A stretch of 64,000 bases of DNA from Prionace glauca (taxonomy: Eukaryota; Chordata; Chondrichthyes; Carcharhiniformes; Carcharhinidae), in NCBI GenBank assembly GCA_037974335.1, contig CM075760.1, positions 49,682,469 to 49,746,468 on the forward strand. Direction: 5' to 3'. The translations under genes and the position numbers were made by a program. Under the pieces are notes generated by a model. It saw nothing but the letters and a program-made list of their open reading frames with translations, searched no databases and was not told the origin of the DNA. This document shows, one piece after another, positions 53,877 through 63,385 of this stretch (positions are counted from its first letter, which is position 1; the number at the start of each line of letters is the position of its first letter).

Positions 53877-53897
53877 GACCAATTGCGCTACAGAGAC
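53824..53897 (-). tRNA. tRNA-Asn (GTT)
   Basis: Minus strand begins GTCTCTGTAGCGCAATTGGT, has the anticodon arm ttcggctgttaaccgaa (anticodon GTT) and ends with the T arm ggtgg-ttcgaga-ccact and CAGAGAC plus G. Acceptor stem fully paired. Box A- and B-like internal promoters are present. Confidence 0.95.
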
Positions 53898-54311
53898 TGA
53901 GACAACAGCTGTTTAACATCTTCTGAACTAGTGTGTCAATGACCACAATTCTATTTCTGAAAACCTGTTCCAGATCTGCAGCATGTTTACAATTCTATAC
54001 AAGTCTCGTTAGGTTCCGTAGCACTGCTGTAGTGTGTTGGTTATTCCCTTTCTCCTATGACCGTGCAGGTAAAATGAATCCCTGTCTCTTATCATAGGGA
54101 GGAATTCAACAGGAGGCAAGGGAACGAACCACAAGTAGCCTCACGATCCAATACTTGCCACTCAATCATCAATAACACCATTCACCACGACAGCTGCTTC
54201 CGAATATTGCGACCCATTTCTCTCAGGATTTCTTCCAAGATTTAATATTGCTCCTAATTTTAATAGGATGTTCACTTCAATAAACAGAGCGAACGGAGAA
54301 AGAAGGGACTT

Positions 54312-54382
54312 TGCATTGGTCGGGAATCGAACCCGAGTCTCCTGCGTGGGAAGCGAGAATTCTACCACTGAACCACCAATGC
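54312..54382 (-). tRNA. tRNA-Gly (CCC)
   Basis: Minus strand begins GCATTGGTGGTTCAGTGGTA and ends CCAATGC plus A. Anticodon loop ttcccac gives CCC. The anticodon stem CTCGC/GCAGG has one C-A mismatch that typical tRNA-Gly lacks, and the acceptor and T stems are intact. Confidence 0.9.
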
Positions 54383-54867
54383 TGCTCTTGCTAAAGCTAT
54401 TCCCACATGCTCTCTCTTCCTTCACACTCAGCAGCATTGTAATTTCCTTACTTTATCCTTTCATTCCCCAAATGCCCACAAATGCTCTCACTCAAATCTC
54501 ACACGCAACATCGCACAAGCCTCTCATGCTGTTAACACCTTCCTTTCATTCACAACCGCATCTCAAACTTTCAACCTTCCTCCAAAACACAAACACTCTG
54601 CAACAGTCCCCCTCTCACACAGCCTCATTCTCCCAAATATGCCTCTGCTTTCACCACATCAGTCTAAACACACTTAAAACGTGTTCAAATTACTTGCACA
54701 CTGTCTCTTCCACTCAGCTCATATCACCACAATACACATCATGAATGTCTGCAAAAGCTTTAAGTTACTACATTTCTTCAAAGCTGCAACCCAGTGCGAC
54801 ACCAGGCCAAGCTTCCACTTTCAACACTTGATATCACCTATATAGGGTTCCAAGTTAGCTCGGAATG

Positions 54868-54965
54868 AGTTAAAAAAATAGGGCTTAGGAGAGCTAGGAG
54901 GGGGCACGAGAAGTCCTTGGCAAGTCGGATAAAGGAAAACCCCAAAGCTTTTTACTCTTCTGTTA
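54868..54965 (+). mobile_element. Short CR1-like LINE ORF2 fragment
   Basis: Plus reading LRRARRGHEKSLASRIKENP then KAFYSSV matches the linker between endonuclease and RT (RRAKRGHEMILADRIKENPK) of the 31835-34615 ORF. Confidence 0.8.
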
Positions 54966-54994
54966 AAAACACGCATTAAATCTTCATATATCGA

Positions 54995-55047
54995 GGCCAG
55001 TCTGCGATATCTGAAAGCGCTGAATCCTAACCACGAGACCCCCAGGA
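54995..55047 (-). pseudogene. tRNA-Glu-like pseudogene
   Basis: The minus strand reads tcctgggggtctcgtggtta and ggattcagcgctttcag: the 5' half of tRNA-Glu with anticodon TTC. The T arm and the 3' acceptor strand are not recognisable. Confidence 0.7.
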
Positions 55048-55443
55048 TCCCATCTGCCTGATTCTCCCAGATACTGGTTACAGGAATGTGCACAGCGCCA
55101 ATTGTCCGCACTCACACACTCCTTCCTGTCTGTTAAGATTTGAAATTGTTTGTATTTTCACATTGGCTTCCAGTGTGATGAAAGCAGAGCTGTGATAAGC
55201 TGATGTTGTTCAGTGGATTTACTGCAATAAGGTTTATGTCAGTTCGATGCAAACATTGGTGTTTGAATGTGGTCAGTTACAGTGAAATTTAATGCAGTGG
55301 AAAGTAGCCTACTCGCTTTTACAGGAGGAACCAGCAAGGGAAATATAAATATGAATAATTGTGCAACGGGACTGATATTTCTCCCTGCTGTTCAAATTGG
55401 CACAAGTATTGATCCACGATTTTCAGGTTGCCGCCTCGTGTTC

Positions 55444-55515
55444 GATTCTGTGGTGTAATGGTGAGCACTCTGGACTCTGAATCCAGCGATCCGAGTTCAA
55501 ATCTCGGCAGAACCT
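55444..55515 (+). tRNA. tRNA-Gln (CTG)
   Basis: Anticodon arm ctggactctgaatccag with anticodon CTG, T arm ccgag-ttcaaat-ctcgg. Acceptor GATTCTG pairs with CAGAACC except at the second pair (A-C). Ends with discriminator t and a T-rich terminator (tgtttt) follows. Probably functional. Confidence 0.92.
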
Positions 55516-55784
55516 TGTTTTAATTTGCAAATACAGATGATGGATTGGCTGAAGGGCGTTTCATTTAAATTTATCACCAAGTCCTAATCGAGAGGAGAAT
55601 TTGCCAGCCCGTTCAACTGCTGTTACTCAATTCAAGGACAATTAGGGATGATAGGAAATGAATAAAGATAATCTCAATAATGGACCTTTTCCTCACAAGT
55701 AAACGCAAACTTTTTCACAATGTTTCTACCCGAAACATTCGAAACGTCGAGCTAATATGTAACAACTATCCCACTTTCCCATGT

Positions 55785-55849
55785 GGGCCGGTGGCGCAAT
55801 GGATAACGTGTCTGACTACGGATCAGAAGATTCCTAGTTCGCTCAGTGC
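55785..55849 (+). pseudogene. tRNA-Arg (ACG) pseudogene
   Basis: gggccggtggcgcaatggat and ctgactacggatcag match the first two thirds of tRNA-Arg-ACG. After attcctagttcg the T arm and the 3' acceptor strand are lost. Confidence 0.8.
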
Positions 55850-56142
55850 AAAGTTTTAAAAGGTGTTCACAAATTCCTTGTTACTTTCGATGAAAAAGGT
55901 ATTTAACAGCTTTATACTTACTCAGACAAATGCTGGCAAGCATATTTTCAGCTTCTCTGGAGAAAGTAATGTTAGGAAATTGCTAATGAAAAGCAACCGA
56001 CTATTTTAAGTTATTTTTTCCGGGAAAAAAATCATTTAATAAGATTAGGATATTAAATAAATGCTAAACTCAAATACATTTTGGACAGAATTCAACATGA
56101 CTTAGAGATTTTACACTATTTTGTAAATATTTTCATAAAAGT

Positions 56143-56502
56143 CAGCATTTCTGATTTTGGAGAAAGCATTTCAAGCTCAGGTCAGAGCAAAGATAATATG
56201 ACTGTAACATCGAGATTCTGATAATATTCAGCACCAAACTGAAATCATAGAGACTTCCCTCATCCTAGCATGTTTCAGATGTTGATTAACTATGTTAGTC
56301 TGCACCTAAACCTATTAAATTGTCTTGTAGACTGGATGACTTGCTGATATGTGCAGGTGTCAAAATAGGGAAGTTTCTTTCCTGGCAATGCATCAAACAA
56401 TTTATCATTTCTGATTTGACACAAAGTATTTGAGGCCGAGGCCAGAGCGAAGATACTATGGGTGTAACATCGAGGTTCAGATACTGTTCAGCAACAAAAT
56501 GC
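56143..56502 (+). repeat. Diverged tandem duplication, 257 bp offset
   Basis: 56143-56245 and 56400-56502 share tttctgattt, aggtcagagcaaagata / aggccagagcgaagata, tgtaacatcgag and ttcagca.caaa. The second copy runs into a LINE fragment. Confidence 0.7.
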
Positions 56503-56805
56503 TCCGGCCGATGAAGGCATGCTTTAAGGTGCGAGGGGCAAGATTTAAAGGAGATGGACATGGCAGATTGTTTGCACAGAGGGTAGTGGGTACCTGGAAC
56601 TCGCTGCCGGGGAGAGATAGTAGAAGCCGATGCAGTTGTGACTTTTACATCACTTGAAAAGTACATGAATAGGATGGAAATAAAGAGATATGGTCCCGGA
56701 AGGATGGGGGGTTTTAGTTAAGTCGGACAGCATGGTCAGTGAAGGTTTGAAGGGCCGAATGGTATGATCCTGGGCTGTAATTTTCCCTGTTCTTTGTACT
56801 GCCAT
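56503..56805 (+). mobile_element. CR1-like LINE 3' fragment
   Basis: Reads FKVRGARFKGDGHGRLFAQR then VVGTWNSLPG, the conserved end of LINE ORF2, then gaagggccgaatggtatgat and a ttctttgtact end. 5' truncated. Confidence 0.8.
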
Positions 56806-57109
56806 TTTTCTTTACCCAAAACTGAGCCTCAGACTCTGTAGCTCTATACTTAGCCATTCCATCTCTGACACCTTCTCCACTTACACAACCCTGTGAGATG
56901 TCTGTACTGATCTTATTGTGGCATCATGAGCGTTCCACATGCAACATGACTTGTATCTATAAATTCTCATCTTGAACATTTCAATTGAAATTTCAGGGCA
57001 AGTAGAGCTTTTTGAGCAGAATGATTCAGATTCCCACCATCTTTAATGTGAACAAGTTGTTTCTGATTTCCCTACACAGGTTGTCTATTAAACAATGACT
57101 GAACACAGG

Positions 57110-58030
57110 GGGTGAATGTGAGAAGCTGAAGTTTCCAGTTGAGGAGGTTCCCAGTGTCTCTGAGCAGCTGAACTGGGGAAGCCTTTGGGCAGAGACTGCG
57201 CTGCTGCTATTTCCCTTCCTGACCACCGGAGGTCGCTGTAACACGCCCGGGCGCTGCTCCGCCCAGTGTCACCTCTTGCCCACACCGGCCCGGCCGCTGC
57301 TCGTTGGCGGAACATCCGGGGCCTGCAGAGTGGCGGGGCCAGCGGCCATATTTCCGTGACGTCACCGTCAGCCCCTCCCCCCGTCGAGGAAAAAGCGACG
57401 GTTGAGAAATGTAGAAAGTGAGAGAAATTCCCTCCCGGAAATCCCGCCCGGAGCGGAATTAAAATTAAATAAAATACATATTTTTATAAAGAGGCAGGTG
57501 GCGGAACCGCGCATGTGCGGTAGTATTTTCCCAGAGCGCACCGCGCGGGTGTGATTGAAAAACAGACGGAATAAAAAACGGAAACGATTTTCCCGAATGG
57601 AGAAGGAACCGAAAGGCTGACGGGTGAGGATGTGAATAATAATCATCAAGATTCAAAATATTAAAAGATTCAAATGTAACTGCCTGGGCGCATGTGCAGA
57701 AGGGAAAATTCCCTCAGAGTGCAGCGCGCGGGACGCCGTCTCCCCTGGCAACGCAAAATGGCCGCTGGCCGTCTCCCCTGGCAACGCAAGATGGACGCTG
57801 GCCGTCTCCCTTGGCAACGCAAGATGGACGCTGCCGGCGGCGGGTGTGATTGTGGCGCAGGCGCAGTGAGGTCTGCCTGCAGCCCATTGTCCAGACTGCC
57901 CCCCAGTGGATGTGGTGGGGAGGTGCAGCAGATGGAGCAACAATCCCAGTTTCAATGGGGGGAGAGAAGCTGCAATGCTGCTCCCTGTTGTTCACTCCTC
58001 TCCCCAGTCTCAGCATTGCAGAGTGTTTAA
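57110..58030. promoter_or_regulatory. CpG-rich island, promoter-like
   Basis: GC- and CpG-rich DNA within AT-rich surroundings. It contains TGACGTCA (CRE) at 57357-57364, ggcggggcc Sp1-like, agcggccatatttcc and repeated aagatggacgc (YY1-like), gcgcatgtgcgg and gcgcatgtgcag (NRF1-like). No TATA box. The block at 57508-57552 is partly repeated at 57688-57730. Long open frames on both strands probably reflect GC content. Direction of transcription and target gene are unknown. Confidence 0.6.
57735..57834 (+). repeat. Three 33 bp repeats in the CpG island
   Basis: Three units of ccgtctccc-tggcaacgca followed by agatggacgctgg; the first unit has aaaatggccgc. Each unit joins an X-box-like half site (tggcaac) and a YY1-like motif. 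Confidence 0.9.
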
Positions 58031-58084
58031 ACAAGAGGGTGCATTGTCACAGCGGCACCTTGACCTGCAGTTTAGTTTTATTTA

Positions 58085-58375
58085 TTAGTATCACGAATAA
58101 TTAGGCTTACATTCACACTGCAATGCAATTCCTGTGAAAATTTTCTAGTCGCCACATTCCTGTTCGGGAAACACTGATGGAGAATTTGGCATGGCCAATG
58201 CATCTAACCAGCAAGTCTTTTGGACTGCTGGAGGAATGCAGAGCATCTGGAGGAAACCCGTGCAGACATGGGGAGACTGTGCAAACTCTACACAGACAGT
58301 GACCCAAGCTGGGAATCGAGTTTGGGGCCCTAGCGCTTAGAGGCAGCAATGCTAACCACCGTGCCACTGTGTTGC
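58085..58375 (-). mobile_element. tRNA-derived SINE (minus)
   Basis: Landmarks in reverse: ggcatggccaatgcatctaa, ggaggaaacccgtgcagac, ggggagactgtgcaaactc, gggaatcgagtttgggg (B box region) and ccgtgccactgtg (head). The 3' tail is a tttatttattagtatcac sequence of another repeat. Confidence 0.75.
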
Positions 58376-58589
58376 AACACTCTCCCCCAGATATCAAACT
58401 ACCCGCCCCCCCCCCCCCGCCATTAAAATCATAAAATCCCGAAAGTGCATCAAGTCTACATACTACAAAGAGTATTTCGCCCGATTCCCGTAACCCCACA
58501 ATACCCTCTAATCCCCCTGACCTTCACATCTTTGGACATTAAGGGATTGTCAATCCACCTAACCTGCCCATCTTTCAGACCCCACAGAT

Positions 58590-59105
58590 ATTCTGGTCAC
58601 CCTATTATAAAAAATATATTATTAAACTAGAAAGAGTGCAGAAAAGATTTACAAGGATGCTACTGGTTCTTGATGGATTGAGTTATAAGGAGAAGCTGGA
58701 TAGACTGTGACTTTTTTCACTGGAGCGTAGGAGGCTGAGGGGTGATCTTATAGTGTTCTATAAAATAATGAGGTGCACAGATCAGCTTGATAGTCAATAT
58801 CTCTTCCCAAAGTTAGGGGAGTCTAAAACTCGAGTGCCTAAGTTTAAGATGGGAGGGGAAAGATACAGAAATGTCCAGAGGAGTATTTTTTTTCACACAG
58901 AGGGTGGTGAGCATCTGGAACAAGCTGCCAAGTTTAGTCGTAGACATGGGTGCAATTTTGTCTTTTAAAATGCATTTAGACAGTTACATGGTTGTAATGG
59001 GTATCGAGGGATATGGGCCAAAGACAAGCAATTGGGATGAGCTTAGGGGTTTTTAAAAAGGGCAGCATGGAGCAGTTGGGCTAAAGGGCCTGTTTCCATG
59101 CTGTA
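58590..59105 (+). mobile_element. CR1-like LINE 3' fragment
   Basis: Begins ctggtcaccctattat, continues gagtgcagaaaagatttaca, VVSIWNKLPSLVVDMGAILS and tgggctaaagggcctgtttc, with decay in between. A tail aacctcaatgactctat ends it. Confidence 0.85.
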
Positions 59106-59235
59106 AACCTCAATGACTCTATATGGGAGGAACATGAAAACCCCACACAGACAATGATCCGACGCTGGAATTGAACACGGGTTCTTGGCACTAGGAGGCT
59201 GCAGTACTATCAACTGTGCTAATGTGCTGCCACTC
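59106..59235 (-). mobile_element. SINE fragment (minus)
   Basis: gggaggaacatgaaaacccc, cacacagacaatgatccgac and attgaacacgggttcttggc match the SINE body and B box in reverse. A G-run follows at 59269-59287. Confidence 0.6.
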
Positions 59236-59459
59236 AGGCAAGTGTATTTGGAAGGAGCTCAGGACAGGTGGGGGGGGGGGGGGGGGGTTGGGGGCGGGGT
59301 GATGATTTCTAGCTCACTTTGATGAGGGGAGGGCTGGAAATCAGTAAAAAAAAACAGCTTCACATCAACATTTTCCCTCATTCCTGCTCTTGTTACTAAT
59401 TAAAAACCTGCTCACTCCTCCATTCTGCCTATCAATGGGGCCAACAGAAAGCAGGGAAA

Positions 59460-60000
59460 AGCTTGTGGCACAGAAAGAGGCCATTCAGTCTATCACATCT
59501 TCACCAGCTTGGGAAAAAAAGACTTGCCCTTTATTCTAATCCCAGTTTCCAGCCATCCAGCCCCTAGCCCCCCTTACTATCAGTTCCAGCATTTCAGCTA
59601 TAGATCTGTGTGCGATGCGAGTGAGCCAAGAGATTTCTGGCTGTACCATCAGTTTAGGCAGCGAATTCCAGACACCCACCATCCCTTGAATGAGAACCCT
59701 TTTCCTAATGCCCCCTCTAGTCCTTCCATCAATCACTTTATATCTGTGCAGCCCCCACTCACCCCGCTCCTACCTCCCCCATCCCCACCCACCCACAATA
59801 AGTGACCTCTCTCTGCTCAGGAGAAACAGGCCTTTTCTATCCGCCCTGTCTTGGCTTCCTCATAATTTTCGACACCTCAGTTCGGTCTCCCTCAGCCTCC
59901 TCTGTTCTGAGGAAAACAAACCTTGCCAATCCAGTCTTTCCTCATCACCACAATTCCCCAGACCTGGCAACACTATTGTAAATCCAAATGGTTATCCAAT
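59460..60000 (-). mobile_element. CR1-like LINE fragment (minus)
   Basis: Reverse landmarks gaggccattcagtctatcac (tail), gcagcgaattccagacaccc, gcctcctctgttctgaggaa, ggcaacactattgtaaatcc. Decayed. Confidence 0.7.
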
Positions 60001-60064
60001 CCGACTAAACTATCCATTTAACATTGTCCCATTGCCAACTGTGAACAACCACCTGATACTGGCA

Positions 60065-60360
60065 CCACTGTGGCACACTGGTTCGCACTGCTGCCTCAAA
60101 GGGACTTGGTTCAATTCTAGCCTCGTCTGACTGTGTGGAGTTTGCATGTTCTCCCCATGTCTGCGTGGGTTTCCTCTGGGTCCTCCGGTTTCCTCCCACT
60201 GTTTAAAGATGTATGGGAGAGGTTGATTGGTCATGCTTTAGTGACAGGGGGAGTTGCAGGGTAAATATGTGGGATACGGGGACAGGGCATGATGGGATTG
60301 TGGTCAGTGCAGACTTGATGGACCGAATGGCCTCCCCCTGTACTGTCGGGATTTTACACA
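60065..60360 (+). mobile_element. tRNA-derived SINE (plus)
   Basis: Head gtggcacactggttcgcact, body gtgtggagtttgcatgttct, cccatgtctgcgtgggtttc and tcctccggtttcctcccact, tail gatggaccgaatggcctccc and ctgtactgtcgggatttta. Confidence 0.85.
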
Positions 60361-60599
60361 CAAATGAGGAACAGAGACTTTGCAAATGTTGGGATACTTA
60401 TTCAGAAATCAATGGGATATTTGTTGACATGTTCAGGTAAATCTCAATGATGGTCATTGTCCAGGTCTACATTAAAACAATGGTGCAGTCCAAGGTTAAA
60501 AGTGATTTATCTTGAAATTGGACATTGCCACTGACTCCCAATATAACCGAGAGATGCAAACTCACATCACACCCTGATGTAGCGAAGGGGACCCCTCTC

Positions 60600-61090
60600 A
60601 GTCATTACAGTCTGGGCCTTGTGTCAGTAATCTCTGTCCTAAGCCTCTCTCAGTTATTACAATCTGGGCCTTGTATCAGTAATCTCTGCACTAAACCTCT
60701 CTCAGTTATTACAATCTGGGTCTTGTACCAGTGATCTCTGCCCTAAACCTCTCTCAGTTATTACAATCTGGACCTTGTATCAGTAATCTCTGCCCTAAAC
60801 CTCTCTCAATTATTACAATCTGGGCCTTGTATCAGTAATCTGTGCACTCAACCTCTCTCAGTTATTGCAGTCTGAGCCTAGTATCAGTATTCTTTGTTGT
60901 AAACCTCTCTCAGTTATTACAATCTGGGCCTTGTATCAGTAACCACTGCTCTAAACCTCTCTCAGTTATTACAATGTTCGCCGTGAGTCAGTAACCTCTA
61001 CCCTAAAACTCTCTCAGGTCTTATAATCTGGGTCTTGTATCAGTAAACTGTGCCCGAAACTTCTCTCAGTTATTACAATCTGGACCTTAA
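60600..61090 (+). repeat. 52 bp minisatellite, about 9.4 copies
   Basis: Each unit reads gttattacaatctgggcctt, then gtatcagtaatctctgc and ctaaacctctctca. Copies differ at a few positions; the sixth and eighth are the most diverged. Confidence 0.93.
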
Positions 61091-61220
61091 GTAGAGGACA
61101 CAGACTTAATATAACTGAAAACAGAATTGAAGGGGGTGATAAGGAGTATGATCTGGAATGCACAACCTGACAGGTGCTAGAAGCAGGTTTAATAATAAGT
61201 TTAAAAGGAAATTGGATGAA
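61091..61220 (+). mobile_element. LINE 3' fragment
   Basis: ggagtatgatctggaatgca, gctagaagcaggtttaataa and ggaaattggatgaatattga match the C-terminal end region of another LINE subfamily. Confidence 0.55.
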
Positions 61221-61800
61221 TATTGACAGAGTTATTGTGAATTGGATTAATGAAATAGTTCATTCATTTTGGTGGCATTTTGAATGTTTCCCCCGTAAGG
61301 TTTTAATATTTGATCTTTTCAGTCACAATGTGTCTGAAACAGAAGATTAAACCCTTGGGTTTGATGAACTGTCAGATCTGTTTCCTATGTGTCTGAGTAA
61401 CTTGAGAACTGCAGATAACCATGAGAAGGAACTGATTATTTTCAGTTCCTCTAACAGATACACCTCAGATATCAGAAATCTCAGGAGATCCTCATGCCCT
61501 CATTATTCTCGCCACGAATATAACAGCTCTCAGTCAGGCTGAGTCAGTCACATGTGTCTCTGTTATAATGTTTCCACTTCTATTTTATCACTCACTTCCC
61601 AGTGACACTCACCATAACACAGACACTTTAAAATATCATTACTCCCTTACATCTTGTCCTCCTATTGTAATTGGATGTTTATTGGGCCTCTTGTCTCCCT
61701 TAAGGTCAGATTACCTGCAGTTCAAATGACCTCATAGACACTGAAACCAACCTTTGTGATTATTATTATACCAGCCCCAGGAGCTGCAGTTGTAAAATAC
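61221..61800. other. No gene recognised
   Basis: No supported exon, RNA gene or familiar repeat. Confidence 0.4.
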
Positions 61801-61968
61801 AGTAAGAAGTCTCACAACACCAGATTAAGTCCAAACAGTTTGTTTGATAGTAAAGCTTGTGGGATTACGATCAAATAAACTGGTTGAACTTAAACCTGGC
61901 GTTGTGAGACTTCTTGCTGTGTTTACCCCAGTCCAACGCCAGCATCTCTATGTCATGACTACCATCGA
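61801..61968. mobile_element. Short foldback element (outer arms only)
   Basis: The left end agtaagaagtctcacaacac and the right part gttgtgagacttcttgctgt are reverse complements, followed by gtttaccccagtccaacgcc. It is a deleted relative of the element at 36181-37050. Confidence 0.75.
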
Positions 61969-62369
61969 CGTTGTAAAATACAGCAGAATTGGAATAACTG
62001 ACAGGTTATTGTCTGATACTGACAGTGGCAGAGTAACACACACTGGAATTTAAATACATTATATCAATAGACTATGACTCAGTCACACTATCAAATGAAA
62101 CCTAAACTTTGGTTATGGTGCACTGGATACTGACTGTATTATCATTACATTGGATCTAATGCTGTGTTCACTAACATACTGCAATGTGACTCTTATTATG
62201 TGAACAAACACTGTTTATGTTACACTCAGAGTCAGTCAGTGTTTTGCTGTGTTTTCTCTGTGCTCCATCTCCACTCTGATTGGACTGGAGCCTGTGTGTG
62301 TGTTATTGTTACACTGAGACTCTGTTATTACTGGACAAATAGCGAGTCACTGTCACAATGCCCGGCTGA
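61969..62369. other. No gene recognised upstream of a CpG island
   Basis: Nothing that supports an exon or RNA gene. Confidence 0.35.
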
Positions 62370-62775
62370 TCGACGGCGGCGCGGACGAATGGGAAGAGGG
62401 GGCGGTGCTGGAGGACTGAACGGGAGCGTTCGGTCCTCCAACCAATAGGAGCGAAAGAAGGGCGGGCCCAGCTTTGCTTGGAGCATGCGCAGTGTGTGTA
62501 ATGGCGGTGGAAAGCAGGCTTTGTTTTGGGCTGGGAAATCTGTTCGAGGTGATTGGCGGTACGGAGAGAGCAATGGATCGCCCAGGTGGGTGAAAGCGAT
62601 GCGTAAGCATGTGGTGTAAGTGGCAAACCGCGGAAGAGGTCTTCCCGGACCCAGTTTGTACCGAGCAGGGCCGCAGCTCCTCAGGTTCGTCCCGGGTTAA
62701 CGTTCGCCATCTTTATTGGGGGCAATATGCAGCAGTGCGTACTCGCGGCCGCCATGTTTGTAGAGGGCAATGATG
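62370..62775. promoter_or_regulatory. CpG-rich island, promoter-like
   Basis: CpG-rich stretch with an inverted CCAAT context (aaccaataggagcg), NRF1-like gcatgcgcag at about 62483, and YY1-like ggccgccatgtttg at about 62747. ATGGATCGCCCAG|gtgggt near 62572 could be a tiny first coding exon with a donor, but nothing downstream in the window confirms it. Confidence 0.5.
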
Positions 62776-62904
62776 TCATTAAGTGGGAGGAGCTTGTTCC
62801 CCATTGTTCAGAATGGAGACAACTTGTCCATCAAACTGCATCAACACTCTGAGTACCAATGTCTCATTGATGAGGCAGAGCGGTGACAGAGAGGGAAAAA
62901 TAAA

Positions 62905-63262
62905 GGGAAATAAAAACAGAAAATACTGTAAAATCTAAGCAGATCTGACAGCATCTGTGGAGAGAGAATAGAACACTCTCCCCACTCACATTGTCTGTAC
63001 CTTTAAGACTTGATTACCTGCAAAAATTTGCATTCCAACCATTATTTTGTGAATTGAGTTTGTGTCTTTCTATGCCTTGTTTGTGGACAGAACTCCCACT
63101 CACCTGACGAACGAGCAGCACACAGAAAGCTAGTGGATTTTGCTACCAAGTAAACCCATTGCACTTTAATCTGGTGCATTGAGACTTCTTACTGTGTTTA
63201 CCCCGGTCCAACACTGCCATCTCCACTTCAGAGAAAATAGAACCAACGTTTCGAGACTGGAT
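62905..63262. mobile_element. Small repeat interrupted by a foldback arm
   Basis: Outer parts (gcatctgtggagagagaata at 62950 and accaacgtttcgagactgg at 63243) belong to the small palindromic repeat family. The inner block 62976-63228 is the right arm of the foldback family, with cactcacattgtctgtacct, attgagtttgtgtcttt and actgccatctccact. Confidence 0.7.
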
Positions 63263-63289
63263 GACCCAGAAAGCTTGTATATGTGTAAA

Positions 63290-63385
63290 CAGAGCATGTA
63301 AACTTCGACACCTCCACGTACCTTTGTACACCTCGATCAATCCACTTTGCTCCAAGGAGAACAACCCCAATTTATCTGAAAAAGA
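63290..63385 (-). mobile_element. Short CR1-like LINE fragment (minus)
   Basis: The minus-strand reading GLFSLEQSGLIEVYKG resembles LGLFSLERRRLRGDLIEVYK of LINE ORF2. Confidence 0.6.

Noticed and set aside
54150-54440. Minus-strand frame of 91 codons overlapping tRNA-Gly
   Set aside because: The tRNA explains the conserved part; no protein family resemblance.
57692-58034. Frames of 100-112 codons in the CpG island, repetitive on both strands
   Set aside because: Open because of GC content and a 33 bp repeat; no start context, splice pattern or homology supports coding.
60600-61090. Possible CRISPR-like array
   Set aside because: Contiguous 52 bp minisatellite with no spacers.
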